64,000 nt of DNA from Loripinus fragilis (GCA_964019695.1 OZ026531.1:6023701-6087700); one strand, 5' to 3'; numbered from the stretch's first letter, positions 10,321-21,774 are shown. Made by a program: numbers and translations. The notes: a model not told the origin generated them from the letters alone.

Positions 10321-10623
10321 GTACGTTGGGCTGCTTTCAACCCACTTTCATTGTTGTTTTAGCCCTCTGTGAACGTCATAGCTTCATATAGGACAAATTA
10401 GCAAAGTGTCGCATGTCTTGAAAAGGCCTGTAGAATCACCGATTTATTTGCAAATTGTCTTGACAAGACCTGTAGAATTTATAATTTATTTGCAAATGCT
10501 GCTTGAGAGTTAGTACAATATGAGTTGTTTCCCCTTCCCTATGTTCTGTTTTACTACCTTCACTTTATGTTTTAGACTTTTTCTTGTTAAAATAGCCTTT
10601 ATAGATATACAGACAGCTCTACA

Positions 10624-10862
10624 CATATGAGCCGTGACATGAGATTTCCAACAATGTGGTATGTGTGACCAGCAGAAGCTCAGACCAGCCTGCGCATATG
10701 TGCAGTCTGATCAGAGCCTTTGCTAGTCGCATGAATATTCTACGACTGTTAAGCTACTAACTGAACAGCATTTGGAGTTTCTAAGCTTAAAAGGAGGCTA
10801 CACAAGCTCGTCTGGGTCTACACTTGACAAAATGCAACATTGTTGGAAATCACGTCACCGCT
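10624..10862. mobile_element. MITE with long inverted ends (GATTTCCAACAATGTGG family)
   Basis: The left end CATATGAGCCGTGACATGAG, then ATTTCCAACAATGTGG, is mirrored by CAACATTGTTGGAAATCACG at the right. The inside has GCGCATATGTGCAGTCTGAT and TTTCTAAGCTTAAAAGGAGG. Two sister copies are at 34,973-35,206 and 52,445-52,712. Confidence 0.85.
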
Positions 10863-10870
10863 CAATTATA

Positions 10871-11068
10871 GAGGAGTGCAGTAGCTCAGTGGTAGAGTGT
10901 TAGACTTGAGCTCGAAGGGTCGCTAGTTTGAGACTCACTTGAGGTACTGTGTTGTGTCCTTGAGCAAGATACTTTATCCTTTGCTTAGTACTGGTTCAAG
11001 CATAGAAATCAGGAAAATGTCCCGAAGTTACTGAAAGAAGACTGGGGTGTAAAGCACAAACACAAAAG
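10871..11068 (+). mobile_element. Diverged tRNA-derived SINE
   Basis: The A box (TAGCTCAGTGG) and the body (CCTTGAGCAAGATACTTTAT, CTTAGTACTGG) are clear, but the B box is degraded (GTTTGAGACT) and no target duplication is seen. An older copy. Confidence 0.8.
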
Positions 11069-11476
11069 AGTTACTTCTATTAAGCAAGCACCTGCTGAAA
11101 GCAAGCAATTTCTGTCTATTCCTTAGATACTTGCTTAAAACAGGTTAAGCTCATTAAAATCCTTATCCTGCGGATCATAGGATATCTACCTGTCTGTATA
11201 TGCAACAAGGCTTCACAAATTTCTTAAGAACTTTCTTCTATAATTAGTTGGCTCCTCGCAATAACAATAAACACTAATTTGCATGATTCTGTTATTATAC
11301 TACTTTCATCTATAAACAGACAATAGACAGAATTTGAGATGGTTTCATTTATAAAACTTTATAAGTCAAATATAGTAGTGAAATAGTCTAAGTTGTGTTT
11401 TAATGGGCAGCATCTTTAATTGCCAAACTGACTCTAGACTAATAAAATCTTTAATTTTATTTCAAATTATTTTTAA

Positions 11477-11664
11477 GGGAACACAGTGGCTTAGTGGTAG
11501 AGTGCTTGACGCTTTACCGTGGGGTTGCTTGTTTGAGCCTCACCAGGGTCACTGCGTTGTTTCCTTTAGCAAGACATTAATCCTTGCTTAGTAGTGGTTC
11601 AATTCTGGAAGACCCATCTCAACATAACTGAAAAATTGTGGACTGGGATGTGAAGAAAGCAAAA
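11477..11664 (+). mobile_element. Diverged tRNA-derived SINE
   Basis: A box TGGCTTAGTGG, B box GTTTGAGCCT and the CTTAGTAGTGG body are present. Flanks share ATTATTT-type words that may be a decayed target duplication. Confidence 0.8.
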
Positions 11665-11704
11665 TTATTTCAAATCGACAGTGCCATAGGTTCAAATTTT
11701 TTTT

Positions 11705-11875
11705 AAATGTAAAATTGTGAATATTTCTTACCCATCAGTTTTAACATATGTTTTGGGTGCTCAAAGGAATGGTCTTATTGAGACGGTTCTTTTGAGTACC
11801 CACAACATATGTTTTGGTTGAGAAATAAGAAAAATAGTTTTCAATTATGCACTCTTAATGCCTGGTTTTATGTCA
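11705..11875. mobile_element. Hairpin MITE, CATATGTT family
   Basis: Inverted arms CTTACCCATCAGTTTTAACA...GGTTGAGAAATAAGAAAAAT surround ACATATGTTTTGGGTGCTCA and its mirror GAGTACCCACAACATATGTT. Confidence 0.8.
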
Positions 11876-11904
11876 ATAATTTCAAACTTTTCTGAAATAT
11901 TCAG

Positions 11905-11937
11905 AAAAAGACAAGAAAGATGGAAAATCTGATGAGG
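11905..11937 (+). CDS. Spectraplakin 33-nt microexon, Lys/Asp-rich
   Basis: A 33-nt stretch follows TTTTCTGAAATATTCAG and ends GATGAGG|GTAATT. Phase is 1-1 and the frame is open, giving EKDKKDGKSDE between DF and GSSGSL of the neighbours. It can be skipped without loss of frame. The lysine/aspartate mix fits the charged disordered tail. Its size makes it easy to miss in annotation; phase match on both sides supports it, but transcript evidence would be needed. Confidence 0.6.
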
Positions 11938-12112
11938 GTAATTTGCTTGTTCTTGTGGGTTTGATTTGGCATGATTCATTGTTTAAACAGGGGTGTTAAT
12001 CATTTAAATCTGGCTGAATAGTTTGGTGTTACTAAAGACTTAACAGTTGTTGTTTTTTCTCCTTATTTTCAGAATCATAGAATGTATCCATGAAAAAAAC
12101 ATAAGTCTAAAT

Positions 12113-12172
12113 TACAATTTTACAATCTAAAAGATTCCTGATCAGGAATCTTTTGGATCGTAAAATTGTAAT
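12113..12172. repeat. Near-perfect palindrome
   Basis: ACAATTTTACAATCTAAAAG is mirrored by CTTTTGGATCGTAAAATTGT around ATTCCTGATCAGGAAT. It abuts a CATATGTT-family element on its right. Confidence 0.85.
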
Positions 12173-12310
12173 TGTTTTCTTATTCACCAATTTAAACATT
12201 TGTTTTAGGTGCTCAAAAGAGGTGGTTCTTTTGAGTACCCAGAACATATGTTTTGGTTGAGAAATATATATCCAGTGAAAAATAATTTAAATAATTTCCA
12301 CTCTTATCTG
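12172..12310. mobile_element. Hairpin MITE piece, CATATGTT family
   Basis: TTCTTATTCACCAATTTAAA, GGTGCTCAAAAG and GAGTACCCAGAACATATGTT match the other copies. Confidence 0.7.
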
Positions 12311-12649
12311 AAGGCATGAAAAAACTTTTGTCTTATTTGCAAAAAGTAATTGAGTAAGACTATTTATTTGTCATGGGAAAAAACTTAAACCCCCTGAGCT
12401 ATGTACTATGGTTTACTGAACATACTAGACAGTATCTAATCAGTATCAGGGCTATAAAGCAGCAACCCAAAGATATATTTCTAAGCTCCCATTCTTAAAT
12501 GCCATATTTTGCTTAATTTTAGTTTATTATTCTATTTTGTTTGCAATAGTTTCAAGATATATTGGTAATCATATTTTTTCATTTACCTGCAAATCATTTT
12601 CACTTTCTCTTTTCAATGTCCGCTTTTTCCTGCATTTATGTTGTATTAT

Positions 12650-12895
12650 ATGGGCTGCATCACGACAAAACCTGTCTTCATGGTTTCCGACAAATTGAGT
12701 CTCAAACCAGTCCCATCAGCTACAGAGACTAGCTAGAAAATCGAAATTGTGTATGAGAAAGTCTAGATATGATACACCCAAAATGGGAATAACAATGGCG
12801 CTGATCAGACTGCACGGATGCGCAGGCTGGTCAGCGCCTTTGTTGTTCGCGAACCCCCGAAGACAGGTTTTCTCGTGTCGAGGCTCATATTATAG
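12650..12895. mobile_element. MITE with GACAAAACCTGTCTTC inverted ends
   Basis: The left end (ATGGGCTGCATCACGACAAA, ACCTGTCTTC) is mirrored on the right by GAAGACAGGTTTTCTCGTGT, CGAGGCTCAT. The inside has GATCAGACTGCACGGATGCG, as in related bivalve hairpin elements. Confidence 0.8.
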
Positions 12896-13029
12896 CATTA
12901 GGTTAGAATCAGTTTTAACCAAAAATGAGAATATTTTTTCTTATTTCTCTGCCCAAAAGAGTTTTGTTTCACTCATTTGAAGTGTCTCAAACATACACAC
13001 CCCAACCGAGCCAAGATAACTAAAAATTA

Positions 13030-13250
13030 TTTTCCTATTTCTCAACCAAAATATATGTTTTGGGCACTCAAAAGAACTGCTCAATGAGGCGGTTCTTTTG
13101 AGCACCAAAACACATGTTTAAACTGATGAAAATAATCACAATTTTATGCTATTTATTTTATTTTATTTTTTTTTTGCTTAACTTGCCCTATGGAAGCTTC
13201 CAATGAGTGCTACAACATATGTTTTTGGATCAGAAATAAGAAAATTATAT
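13030..13250. mobile_element. CATATGTT-family MITE and a second partial copy
   Basis: A hairpin spans 13,030-13,135 (AATGAGGCGGTTCTTTTGAG centre). A further fragment at 13,190-13,250 (GTGCTACAACATATGTTTTT) follows a T-rich stretch. Confidence 0.7.
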
Positions 13251-13964
13251 GGATATCCATCTTAAGCTGTGGTATGCAGCAATTGTATATGCCTAGTAGC
13301 CACTTACATGTACATCTAGTCATACACATACACATAGTAGTCATGGCGGGAAGTATTCCTTAAAACACTTGTCTTATACATAATGGTATTACAACATGCA
13401 CAGTAATCATTTTGCATACTTAGAGTAGACATGTATACTTCATTCATGGGCCATTGTGTATTAATGTTTTTGGGGTTTTTGGTCTGGCCACAATTCACCC
13501 TTAATATTGAAACTGCCCCACTGAACTGGCTCAGAAATCAGAAGTGTTGATAGAGCATTCATAACATAAAAAGAACTTAAGAAATAAATCTGGGCTTATA
13601 GAAGCTTTCACTTGAGGTCAAATACAGAAACTGAACGATTATTCAAAGCTAGGTAATCTAGGAATTACACCATCCAAATAATGCTCTATCCTGTTCACAA
13701 ACTACCCAAGCATCACTGTTGCCATCATTCATGTCTATACAATGCTACCATAAGCCTTCCATTCCCCACCCACTTCCACACCCATTTTTTTCACACCTAT
13801 GCTGTACCCTGATAAAGTCAGAATGGTCTAAATTTCATTTCAGCCATTTTGAATGTAACCAACATTGACTCATCATTTTTAGAACACCTAATCCGAAATG
13901 TATACTCTGCTGGTTATTCATAATGCATGAGATGTGAGTACATCCACCATTTGATTAACTCATT

Positions 13965-14075
13965 GTCTACTAGTGTTGTCTGCTCATAATCTTTGCAAAC
14001 AGATTGGACCCAGATCATACCCGACAAAACGTCTGGCCTGATCTGGACCCAATCTGTTTGACACCCAATCAAAAA
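13965..14075. repeat. Hairpin-MITE remnant (CTGATCTGGGTCC family)
   Basis: GCAAACAGATTGGACCCAGA and its mirror TCTGGACCCAATCTGTTTG surround CATACCCGACAAAACGTCTG. Confidence 0.7.
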
Positions 14076-15445
14076 TTTCACAAACAACTTACTCCCGCCA
14101 TTTAATTAAGACTCATATTTCATAAAGTATTAGAACATAGTGTGTGCGTGTGTGAATTTTGCTGTGTTATTATTGATAGTCTATTCTGCTTATTTAGAAT
14201 TTGAATTTTTTATCGGCATGATGTGTGTTGTGACATGTTTTATAACTCTTGAATAGTTTGCATGTAGTTGAGTAGGACTAGTCTTCACTCTTGCTAATCT
14301 TCCAGAAGGAAGTTTCGGTTCTTTCAAGAAGGGGTTCTCTTTCTGATTTTGGGAATTTCTCTGCACCATCTCTCTTTTCACTTTTAAAATCATTCTAAAA
14401 TTACTAATTTATTGATTTTTGACAAAAATGTGTGTTTCTGGTTTTCAGTTAAATGCATGGCCTTCTTAAGGCCTTTCTTGTGCCCTTATTGGCCAGTTTT
14501 GTTATGGATACACAATTTAGCATTTCAATGAATGCAAAACAACGTTTAGGGCAGATAGATAGAGAATTACATCTTTTTTATGAAAGAGTCTGATATTTGT
14601 ATTTTTTTAATTATTACTTATTTTTAAACAGAAATGATTTGGAATAAAAATGAGAGAAATTTAGCTCAAATTAACTTACAATTTTACAAGGGTAAATGTT
14701 ATTTAATTTCCTGTTTTACCCTGCATTGGTAAAATAGAGCTGAACATAATGTTTCAGTGTTGATTTGGTTTGTGTCAATTCCACATTGGCAAGGCAGTTT
14801 CTCCTATCTCCATATGAATGCTTAGCACAAACACAGTATCTCACAAGCCAGTTTCTTGTCTGTAGGGAATCATGGGGAAATCCTATGTAAATATTGCGGC
14901 ATAGTAAAGAGATGTCAGGTGTGGTTCTGGAGACTTGGAATGAATTTTCAATTAAGCAGCAGAAATTATACAGCTTTGATATATAAAATGGGCTTTGTGA
15001 AGAGGTTAAGGGACAGGGACCTGTTATATATAAAAACATTGATGACGTTTTATTTTCTTTAGAAAGCCAAATGTATATATCTGTGTTTGCCTTTTCCTTA
15101 AACATGTATGCATCGTAATGGTCATATTACAGCATGCTTTAATTATTAGTTTGTTTGGTAAAACTTAGAATATTATACAATATAGTGTTATATCAGTTAG
15201 ATAGGCATCATAAAGCTTTTATCATTAAATGCGTATTATTTCATTGTTTAAGCTTATCGCAATGCAAGTTGCAAATATTCAGATGAGTCTGCACCATAGT
15301 ATCGGTATGTGCTGATTGCACACCAGTAAATAGGCACGTAGAAGGTACAGGCTATAATTTAACCCTTAAAGTTGCAGCCTGCGAAAAATTCATCTGAAAA
15401 AGCAGTCTGCCTATTTTGTCTTCCGCATATTTTTGCTTACATTTT

Positions 15446-17151
15446 TAGCTCACCTGAGGGGAAGGCTCATTGGCGAGCTAATAGTATACCAATGACTCCG
15501 GCGTCCGTCTGTCAGTCAACATTTTCAAACATCTTCTCCTCTGAAACCACTGGGCCAATTAAACTCAAATTTAATATGGTCACTCCTTAGATTAAGGGAA
15601 CCAAAGTTTGTTCAAATTGTCCTGGTCACATGACCAAGATGGCCGCCATGCCCATATATTGTAAAAATCTTTTAAAAATCTTCTTCTCCAGAACCAGAAG
15701 GCTGATGACCTTGGGACTTGGTATGTAGCATTGGGGATGTGGGGCCTACCAAGTTTGTTCAAATGATGATCCTAGGTTGACCTTGACCTACTTAACATCA
15801 AGGTCAAATTAGCTTCCTAATGCCTTTAAAATGGGATTTTATTTGAAAAGTTTATGTTTTGAAAACTGTTGAAGCCAAAGTCATTATTCTCACTTAATAT
15901 GTTTTAACATGATGAGACAATGGCTATATATAAGTTCCAAAGGTCAAGGTTGGCCTTTGACCTTTCAGCCAAGGTCGCTTATATTGGAGTCCCATCAATA
16001 TATTAAAACATATTTTTCTCAGAAACCACTAGGCCAATTAAACTCAAACTTCATATGGTCACTCCTTAGGCTAAGGGAACCAAAGTTTGTTCAAATGGTC
16101 CTGGTCACATGACCAAGATGGCCGCCATGCCCATATATGGTAAAACCCCTTTAAAAATCTTCTTCTCCAGAACCAGAAGGCTGATGACCTTGGGACTTGG
16201 TATGTTACATTTGGGATGTAGGGCCTACCAAGTGTGTTCAAATAATGATCCTAGGTTGACCTTGACCTACTTAACTTGAAAGCAGAATTTGCTTCCTAAT
16301 GCATTTAAATGGACTTTTTTGAAAAGTTGATTATTGAATACTGTTGAAACCAAAGTCATTATTCTCACTTGATATGTTAAACCTAATTGGACAATGCCTA
16401 TAGGTCAAGGTTGACCTTTAGCTTTTTAGCCAAGTTGAATGTCGCTCATATTGGAGTCCCATCAATATATTCAAAGTTTTCTCTGAAACCATTAGGCCAA
16501 TTGAACTAAAATTTCATATGAAGACTCCTTATACACAATGTAATAGGTTAGCCAAAATTTATACAAATTGTTCCGGTCACATGACCAAGATGGCTGCCAT
16601 GCCCATATAAGGTAAAAACCCTTTAAATATCTTCTTCTCTGGAACCAAATGGCCTTGGTACTTGGTATGTAGCATTGGGGAAGTGGGCCCTACCAGGTTT
16701 GCACAAATGATGAATCTAGGTTGACCTAGACCTACTTTATGGCAAGGTCAAATTTGATTCCTAATGTATTTATATGGGAAAAATCTTGAAATGTAAATTT
16801 AACTATAACTGTTTAAGCCGAAATCATATTTTGTGAGAGATGTGTAACCTTATGAGACAACAGTTTTATATTAGTACCAAATGTCAAGCTGACCTGTGAC
16901 ATTTCATCGAAGGTCACTCATTAGGACTGCCACATACAGTGTATGTATGTATCTAAACATCTTCTTAGCTGTTTGAACTCAAATTTCGTATGGAGTATTT
17001 ATTAGATTGTTTTAGGTCACTTGACCAAAATGGCTGCCACCCCCATATATGGTAAAACAAAATTTGTTTCAATAATAAGCCTAAGTTGACCTATTTTAAC
17101 ATTATTAAGGAGATCAGGTGAGCGCTTCAGGACCGTCAGGTCCTCTAGTTT
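15446..17151. mobile_element. AGCTCACC element with Helitron-like 3' end and internal repeats
   Basis: The element opens TAGCTCACCTGAGGGG and closes with CAGGTGAGCGCTTCA, then the short stem-loop GGACC-GTCA-GGTCC and CTAG. About four internal units begin near 15,520, 16,005, 16,460 and 16,960; each carries an ACCACTGGGCCAATTAAACT-type block and CATGACCAAGATGGCCGCCA. The terminal hairpin plus CTAG recalls Helitron 3' ends; no Rep/helicase ORF is present. Such elements are common in bivalve introns, in my recollection. Confidence 0.75.
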
Positions 17152-17424
17152 ACCAATGGCAAACAGATCTGTGTCTACACTGTTAGTCCAAAAGGCTTAA
17201 AACATTACAGCAGGTGACAAAAGCAGTCAACAATTGTTAAGATTGGTGCTTTAAGAGTTAAAGTCTCTAGCCCAAGTAGAGATTTGCACATGCATATTTA
17301 AATAATGACTTCATATGCGATGACAACCCCAAATAAAATTTTATATGATTTCTTATATCACTTCTGAAAATCTTTGTATTTAATAAGCATCTCGTTAACC
17401 AAGATTGTTTTCTTATTTACACAG

Positions 17425-17527
17425 GGTCATCTGGAAGCTTAACAAAGTCAAAGCGCCTCAGCAGTTCATCATCTAACATACACACTCCAACCAAGCCAAG
17501 ACTCCCATCAACAGGCAGCACCCCCAG
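17425..17527 (+). CDS. Spectraplakin exon: Ser/Lys-rich tail segment
   Basis: This 103-nt exon follows TCTTATTTACACAG and ends CCCCCAG|GTAACT. It begins in phase 1 and ends in phase 2, so unlike the exons before it this one cannot be skipped without a frame shift. It codes GSSGSLTKSKRLSSSSSNIH, then TPTKPRLPSTGSTPR. S-S-G-S-L-T-K-S-K-R and T-P-T-K-P-R resemble the basic, Ser/Thr-Pro-rich microtubule-binding tails of MACF1 and Shot, which are GSK3/CDK-phosphorylated in known members; that regulation here is inference. Confidence 0.88.
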
Positions 17528-17554
17528 GTAACTTCATACTTCATTATTTTGACA

Positions 17555-17835
17555 ATAATATTGGTCAGATCCAGGGGTCACAAGTTTGATCCCGGCCCAG
17601 TCCCATACTTTTGTGGAGATTGATCACAAAATAATTTCTACAGCCATACTCATCCCTTCCGCTGATTCAAGAAGGGTTGTTGTCAGTTACAAGTGAAAGT
17701 ATGTGCACTAAGTACTGGTAAACCGCTTTGTCAAGCATGCCAGGAAAGAAAGTGTGGATATGTGAACTGACCATCCCAACATGACCATAGCTGTTGACTG
17801 GGACATTAAGCATCAAACCAAGCAAACAAATATTG
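17555..17835 (+). mobile_element. Second SINE type, longer copy
   Basis: It has a B-box-like CACAAGTTTGATCCCGGCCC, then CATACTTTTGTGGAGATTGA, CCGCTGATTCAAGAAGGGTT, and a tail TTAAGCATCAAACCAAGCAA ending CAAACAAA. Shares the middle with 8808-8995. Confidence 0.7.
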
Positions 17836-18127
17836 GTCACGGTGTGTAACCTAGTAGTATGTTAGTCAAATACTTTCACATTTCACTAAATTTCTTGTTT
17901 ACGCCACTTGCAAACAAATCAGACTCATAAGATTTTGAATAGAATGTCTTGTTGAAACACAATTTAAATATTCCAGCTCATCGCTTGTTTGGGTCTTTCT
18001 TGGTGGCAAAACTAATAGGAATGTTGTCTCATGATGTGGCACATATTGAATCTGTAATATGGGTCAGCAAACAAGATTTTGAAACTTGTCACATATGTTA
18101 TAAAGCTTCCAATATATGCCTATGCTC

Positions 18128-18292
18128 AGGTATCGAGTGGGCTTGAGGGTCTAAAGTTTGGTCTGAGTCTTCATCTACTTCCATACTTTGTGTATGCAAG
18201 CATTGAATGCTCTAGTGAGCATGCACAAATTGTGAAATCTCACCTGGACATTTGTTACTTGAAAATGCAATAAGTACCAAAATCTCATGTGA
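18128..18292. mobile_element. Dispersed repeat (GGTCTGAGTCTTCATCTAC family)
   Basis: GGGTCTAAAGTTTGGTCTGA, then TTTGTGTATGCAAGCATTGA and GTACCAAAATCTCA recur at 32,560-32,730, 33,815-33,955 and 49,975-50,140. Function unknown. Confidence 0.65.
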
Positions 18293-18698
18293 TATGTTAG
18301 GGGATAATTGTATTCAAAGATTTCATTCGGGGAGGTAAATCGTAGGATATACGGTTGGAAATTTAGTTTTACAGTGATGCGCAAGCGGAGCCGTAAAACA
18401 TGATTTCCGAACGTATATCCGACGATATACCTCCCCAAGTGGAAATTTTGAATTTGGTTATCTCCATTAATGCACCTCTACAGTTTCATCTCAAATTTGA
18501 GGGTTGCAAGCCGCATAAAGCCGCACATAGTCAAAAAAAATGTGACTTAATTAATGAAGTCAAACTGTTTCTGACAGTATATCGCAGGCAAATTTTTGAC
18601 ATTATCCAATCAGATGTAGCATTACAAAAGCAAGTGCATTAGAATTTGTGATTATTGTTGATTATAATAGTAATCCTGTTATCAATGATTTTTTGCAG

Positions 18699-18987
18699 AT
18701 CAAGTTATGCAAGCAACAGAAACCCTTATGGTCGTTCAATTACCCCTACCCCCAATCAGACTTATGGCTCACGATCAACTACTCCAACTCCTCCTAGACC
18801 ATCCATGTCCACACCCAGAGCTACATCAACGCCAAAAGCACCAACCCCTAACCGGTCAGGTAGGATAACACCGAGCGGAACGGGTCGAACAACCCCGACA
18901 TTGTCAGGAAGAACAACTCCAACTAGCCTATCAAATGGACCGCGTAGACTTCCCACAACTCCTAAACCCAAAACTACTCCACGGTGA
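18699..18987 (+). CDS. Spectraplakin last exon: Thr-Pro/Arg tail and stop codon
   Basis: The exon follows TCAATGATTTTTTGCAG, continues phase 2 from the previous exon (AG|A = Arg) and ends at TGA 18,985-18,987. It codes about 95 residues: RSSYASNRNPYGRSITPTPN, a Pro/Thr-rich middle, then repeated G-R-[IT]-T-P words (GRITP, GRTTP, GRTTP) and the terminus LPTTPKPKTTPR. About a dozen Thr-Pro or Ser-Pro sites and many arginines make it a basic disordered tail like the C-terminus of MACF1/Shot, which binds microtubules. A canonical SxIP end-binding motif is not seen; SITP in GRSITP is the nearest. An overlapping minus-strand ORF is a shadow. Confidence 0.9.
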
Positions 18988-19393
18988 TAAAACTGTATAT
19001 TAGTGGAATAATGTCCTGAACTTATTAGAGAAGCTGTAGCGACAAGCCAAGCCTCGAAATTTCTACACTAAATATGTTTTATCACTATGGGTCAGGACCA
19101 AACTAACCCCAAGGTTATAGAGCTATTTTGATCAAGGCATGAATTAAAGAGTCCTCATCTATACTACAGTGATAAAAACATAGTTTTGCCAAGATTAAAG
19201 GTGCAATTGAAAATGACAGCGAAAGAACTTGAAATTAAAAGGTGATATACTATTCTTGGGTTATGGATAAACAGCTAAGAAGATGATAATGCAATGGTTT
19301 AGAGTAAGCCTTTGGTTATAAAGTTTTGGAACTGCTGTGATTTATAGTCGTAATGGGAAGAGAAGAGACTTCCAAAAAAAGCACCACAATAAT
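18988..19393 (+). other. Probable 3' UTR of the spectraplakin gene
   Basis: AT-rich sequence after the stop with no AATAAA; ATTAAA variants occur at about 19,143 and 19,194. The next repeat begins at 19,396, so the mature 3' end probably lies before it. The polyadenylation site is not fixed. Confidence 0.4.
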
Positions 19394-19395
19394 TA

Positions 19396-19602
19396 CAGTA
19401 AAACCTGTCTTAAGCGGCCACACAAAACGAAGACTAAAATTGGCTTTCAAGACTGATTATCGCTTAATGCAGGTCAAAAGTATTGCAGAATGCTCCAAGA
19501 GAGCATTCTGGAATACCTTCGACCCTCATTAAGCTACCATTTGTCCTTAAAACCTTTGTTTTGTATATTTTTGAGTGGGTGTTTTAGACAGGTTTTACCG
19601 TA
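19396..19602. mobile_element. MITE, CAGTAAAACCTG family, complete
   Basis: It starts CAGTAAAACCTGTCTTAAGC and ends GTTTTAGACAGGTTTTACCG with TA on both sides. The centre is a hairpin (CAGAATGCTCCAAGAGAGCA). TA duplication and terminus suggest a Tc1/mariner-pogo origin. Confidence 0.85.
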
Positions 19603-19884
19603 TTGTCGAAGAAAAAAGCCCCTTGGTTGTAGGCTATGTCTGTAAAGTATATTTTATAGAGAAGTAAAGACAGAAAAAACTGCACATATCATAAGCTGGA
19701 TAAAGTGTTTTTAATCTTGAAAGGGTACAGAATTTACGAGCCTTATCATGAAAAGGAAATGATCCACTGAAAGCCTCAGTCAGAGTGCTCAAGAATTTTT
19801 AGGTTACATTTCCTTCTATGAAAAGAGCAGTCACATTGAAAAGGGGCCATCTTATTTAACCCATAATAGCCTAGGGTCCTTTTT

Positions 19885-19975
19885 GTGGGGCATCGGCAAA
19901 CAGTGGAAAACCAGATCAGACGCCCCAAAAAGCGGCATCTGATCAGGTTCTCCACTGTTTGCTTACAGAAGTTTC
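19885..19975. repeat. Hairpin-MITE remnant
   Basis: GCAAACAGTGGAAAACCAGA, TCAGACGCC are mirrored by GGCATCTGATCAGGTTCTCC, ACTGTTTGC. Confidence 0.8.
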
Positions 19976-21215
19976 TTTTAAAATTTGAATAGAAATGAAA
20001 CATACCACACAACACCCCTAAAATTTGAAATAGATTCGTCTTACCGATAGAGATAAGAAAGTTCATTCGACTTGGATTAAAGTGAAAAGTTCCAGCCATG
20101 TGGAATACTCCCCTTTGCATGATTTGGCTTTGACATCATTTTTAGCATTCCATGTACAAAGTTATCATTCCATTTTAACATATCACGAATGGGGGTCTGC
20201 AATAGTATATCATATACTGTGCACCTTCATCCTTTCTATAGCAACTAGTGCAGAATATAAGCTTAGCCTAACCCATAGTGTAGCAAGAAAGGTCTTGCAA
20301 AAATATATCCCTGCATGTGCCCTTTTCACAAACAAAAACTTATCTATGGAGACAATACATATTGAGTATATAAATGTTTTATTGTCATTCTGAGGGTGAT
20401 AAATCTCCTGATGGATGATGGGAAAGCCCCTTATATGGCAACACATCAGTTTAGCCCTTAAGTTGCATCCATAATGCCTTAAGTTGACCTCTCCTTATAG
20501 TATATTTCCCCATTCCAATGAATGTAAATGTCATCGGAGTTAGTATCTGCACTAGGTTGCTATAATAACATTTCAGTTCATTCCATGGTAACAGAGCTGT
20601 AGTCAAGCTTTTTATTTCGGAAATTATTTATGTGTTCATTAAGATAAATAGGCATTGATATTATTTTTTTAAAAGTGCATTTTTATCATTTAAGAACAAA
20701 CCCTTAGAAAATGATAAAATGATCTAGCATTAGTTCCTGGCTTATCAATTTGCTAAAATCAGTTTTCTATTTTAACATAATGCACTTAAACCACTGGGGC
20801 AAGATATGTCCAAGAGCTTAGAAATTAGTAGGGTATATTGTCTCGTATTTATACGTGCTATGTTGCACAAAAATGTACCTATACCCGCTGCTCAATGAGC
20901 CAGGTCAGCCTGCATAATAATTCATAGTCATTTAGGTACATTTATGTGTAACACTGCTCATATTAAATTGTTTCGATTTGAGTCAGTCTGATGAGAAACT
21001 CCTATCTTTCATTCTGGTAACTCAAGTTATAAATATACAGCTTGCTTATAGGGGCTTAATTTATGGTTGTACATCAATATGTAACCTATTGGTTGTGAAT
21101 ATATGTGTATCCAAAAAGGTTGTGAATATGAATTCAGTAGCGATTATTTAATATTTTTATACACCAAATATATGATATATTTATATCTGAATCTGGATAA
21201 TACATAATCACCATA
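19976..21215. other. Intergenic sequence without recognised features
   Basis: AT-rich, with several 70-114-codon ORFs on both strands that lack splice signals, similarity or composition of genes. Confidence 0.5.
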
Positions 21216-21217
21216 AC

Positions 21218-21412
21218 AGGCCCCCAGATAAGAGTGTGTATTGGAAAATTATTTTCTTTATTTCTCATCCATAACATATGTTGTGGGTACTCAAAGAACC
21301 GTCTCAATGAGACGGTTCTTTTGAGCACCCAAAACACGTTTAAATTAATGGGTAAGAAAATAATTAAAATTTTACACAAATAGAAGTTCCTTATCTGGAC
21401 ATATGCCATAAT
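21218..21412. mobile_element. Hairpin MITE, CATATGTT family, well preserved
   Basis: CCAGATAAGAGTGTGT at the left mirrors ACACAAATAGAAGTTCCTTATCTGG at the right in part, and the centre (GAACCGTCTCAATGAGACGGTTC) is a perfect inverted repeat. Good reference for the family's ends. Confidence 0.85.
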
Positions 21413-21524
21413 CCATTTAAACTGAATTGCCTAACCTCAACAGTAGGATGAGTCCTTTTCTACATTCAGGGGTGTTGGCAGGTATTTTTCAATTTTCCAA
21501 ATTTCAATAGAATATTGGGTAAGC

Positions 21525-21605
21525 AAACAGTGAAGATTCTGATCAGACGCCGTTATGGGGTGTCTGATCTGGGTCTGCATTGTTTACCTACATCCCATTA
21601 AAAGG
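21525..21605. repeat. Hairpin-MITE remnant
   Basis: GTAAGCAAACAGTGAAGATT, CTGATCAGACGCC mirrored by GGTGTCTGATCTGGGTCTGC, ATTGTTTACC. Confidence 0.75.
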
Positions 21606-21774
21606 ATGCTAGGCTTATATGGTTTAAACAGTCAGACACCTAAAACTCCTCTGAATAATTATCCTAATATTAATAAAAATACAAATACTTTATGTGCTCT
21701 TGAAGAGCCCCAAATATTTTATCCTTAAGTGCTGCATGAAGTTTAAGATTTTGTACATAATTATAGGAGAGAAA

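Larger units (their letters stand above)
10321..11904. other. Intron with a MITE and two SINEs
   Basis: It contains elements at 10,624-10,862, 10,871-11,068, 11,477-11,664 and 11,705-11,875. No other exon is recognised. Confidence 0.6.
11938..17424. other. Large intron of the spectraplakin gene
   Basis: The 5.5-kb intron holds the elements listed here and the AGCTCACC element at 15,446-17,151. A 129-codon minus-strand ORF at 14,716-15,105 has no recognisable similarity or splice context. The stretch 13,255-15,440 is otherwise featureless apart from a hairpin remnant. Confidence 0.6.

Noticed and set aside
14716..15105. 129-codon minus-strand ORF
   Set aside because: The longest non-transposon ORF, but it lies within an intron on the opposite strand, has no recognisable domain and an ordinary AT-rich composition.
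18762..18971. Minus-strand ORF opposite the last spectraplakin exon
   Set aside because: It is a shadow of the Thr-Pro/Arg repeats on the plus strand.
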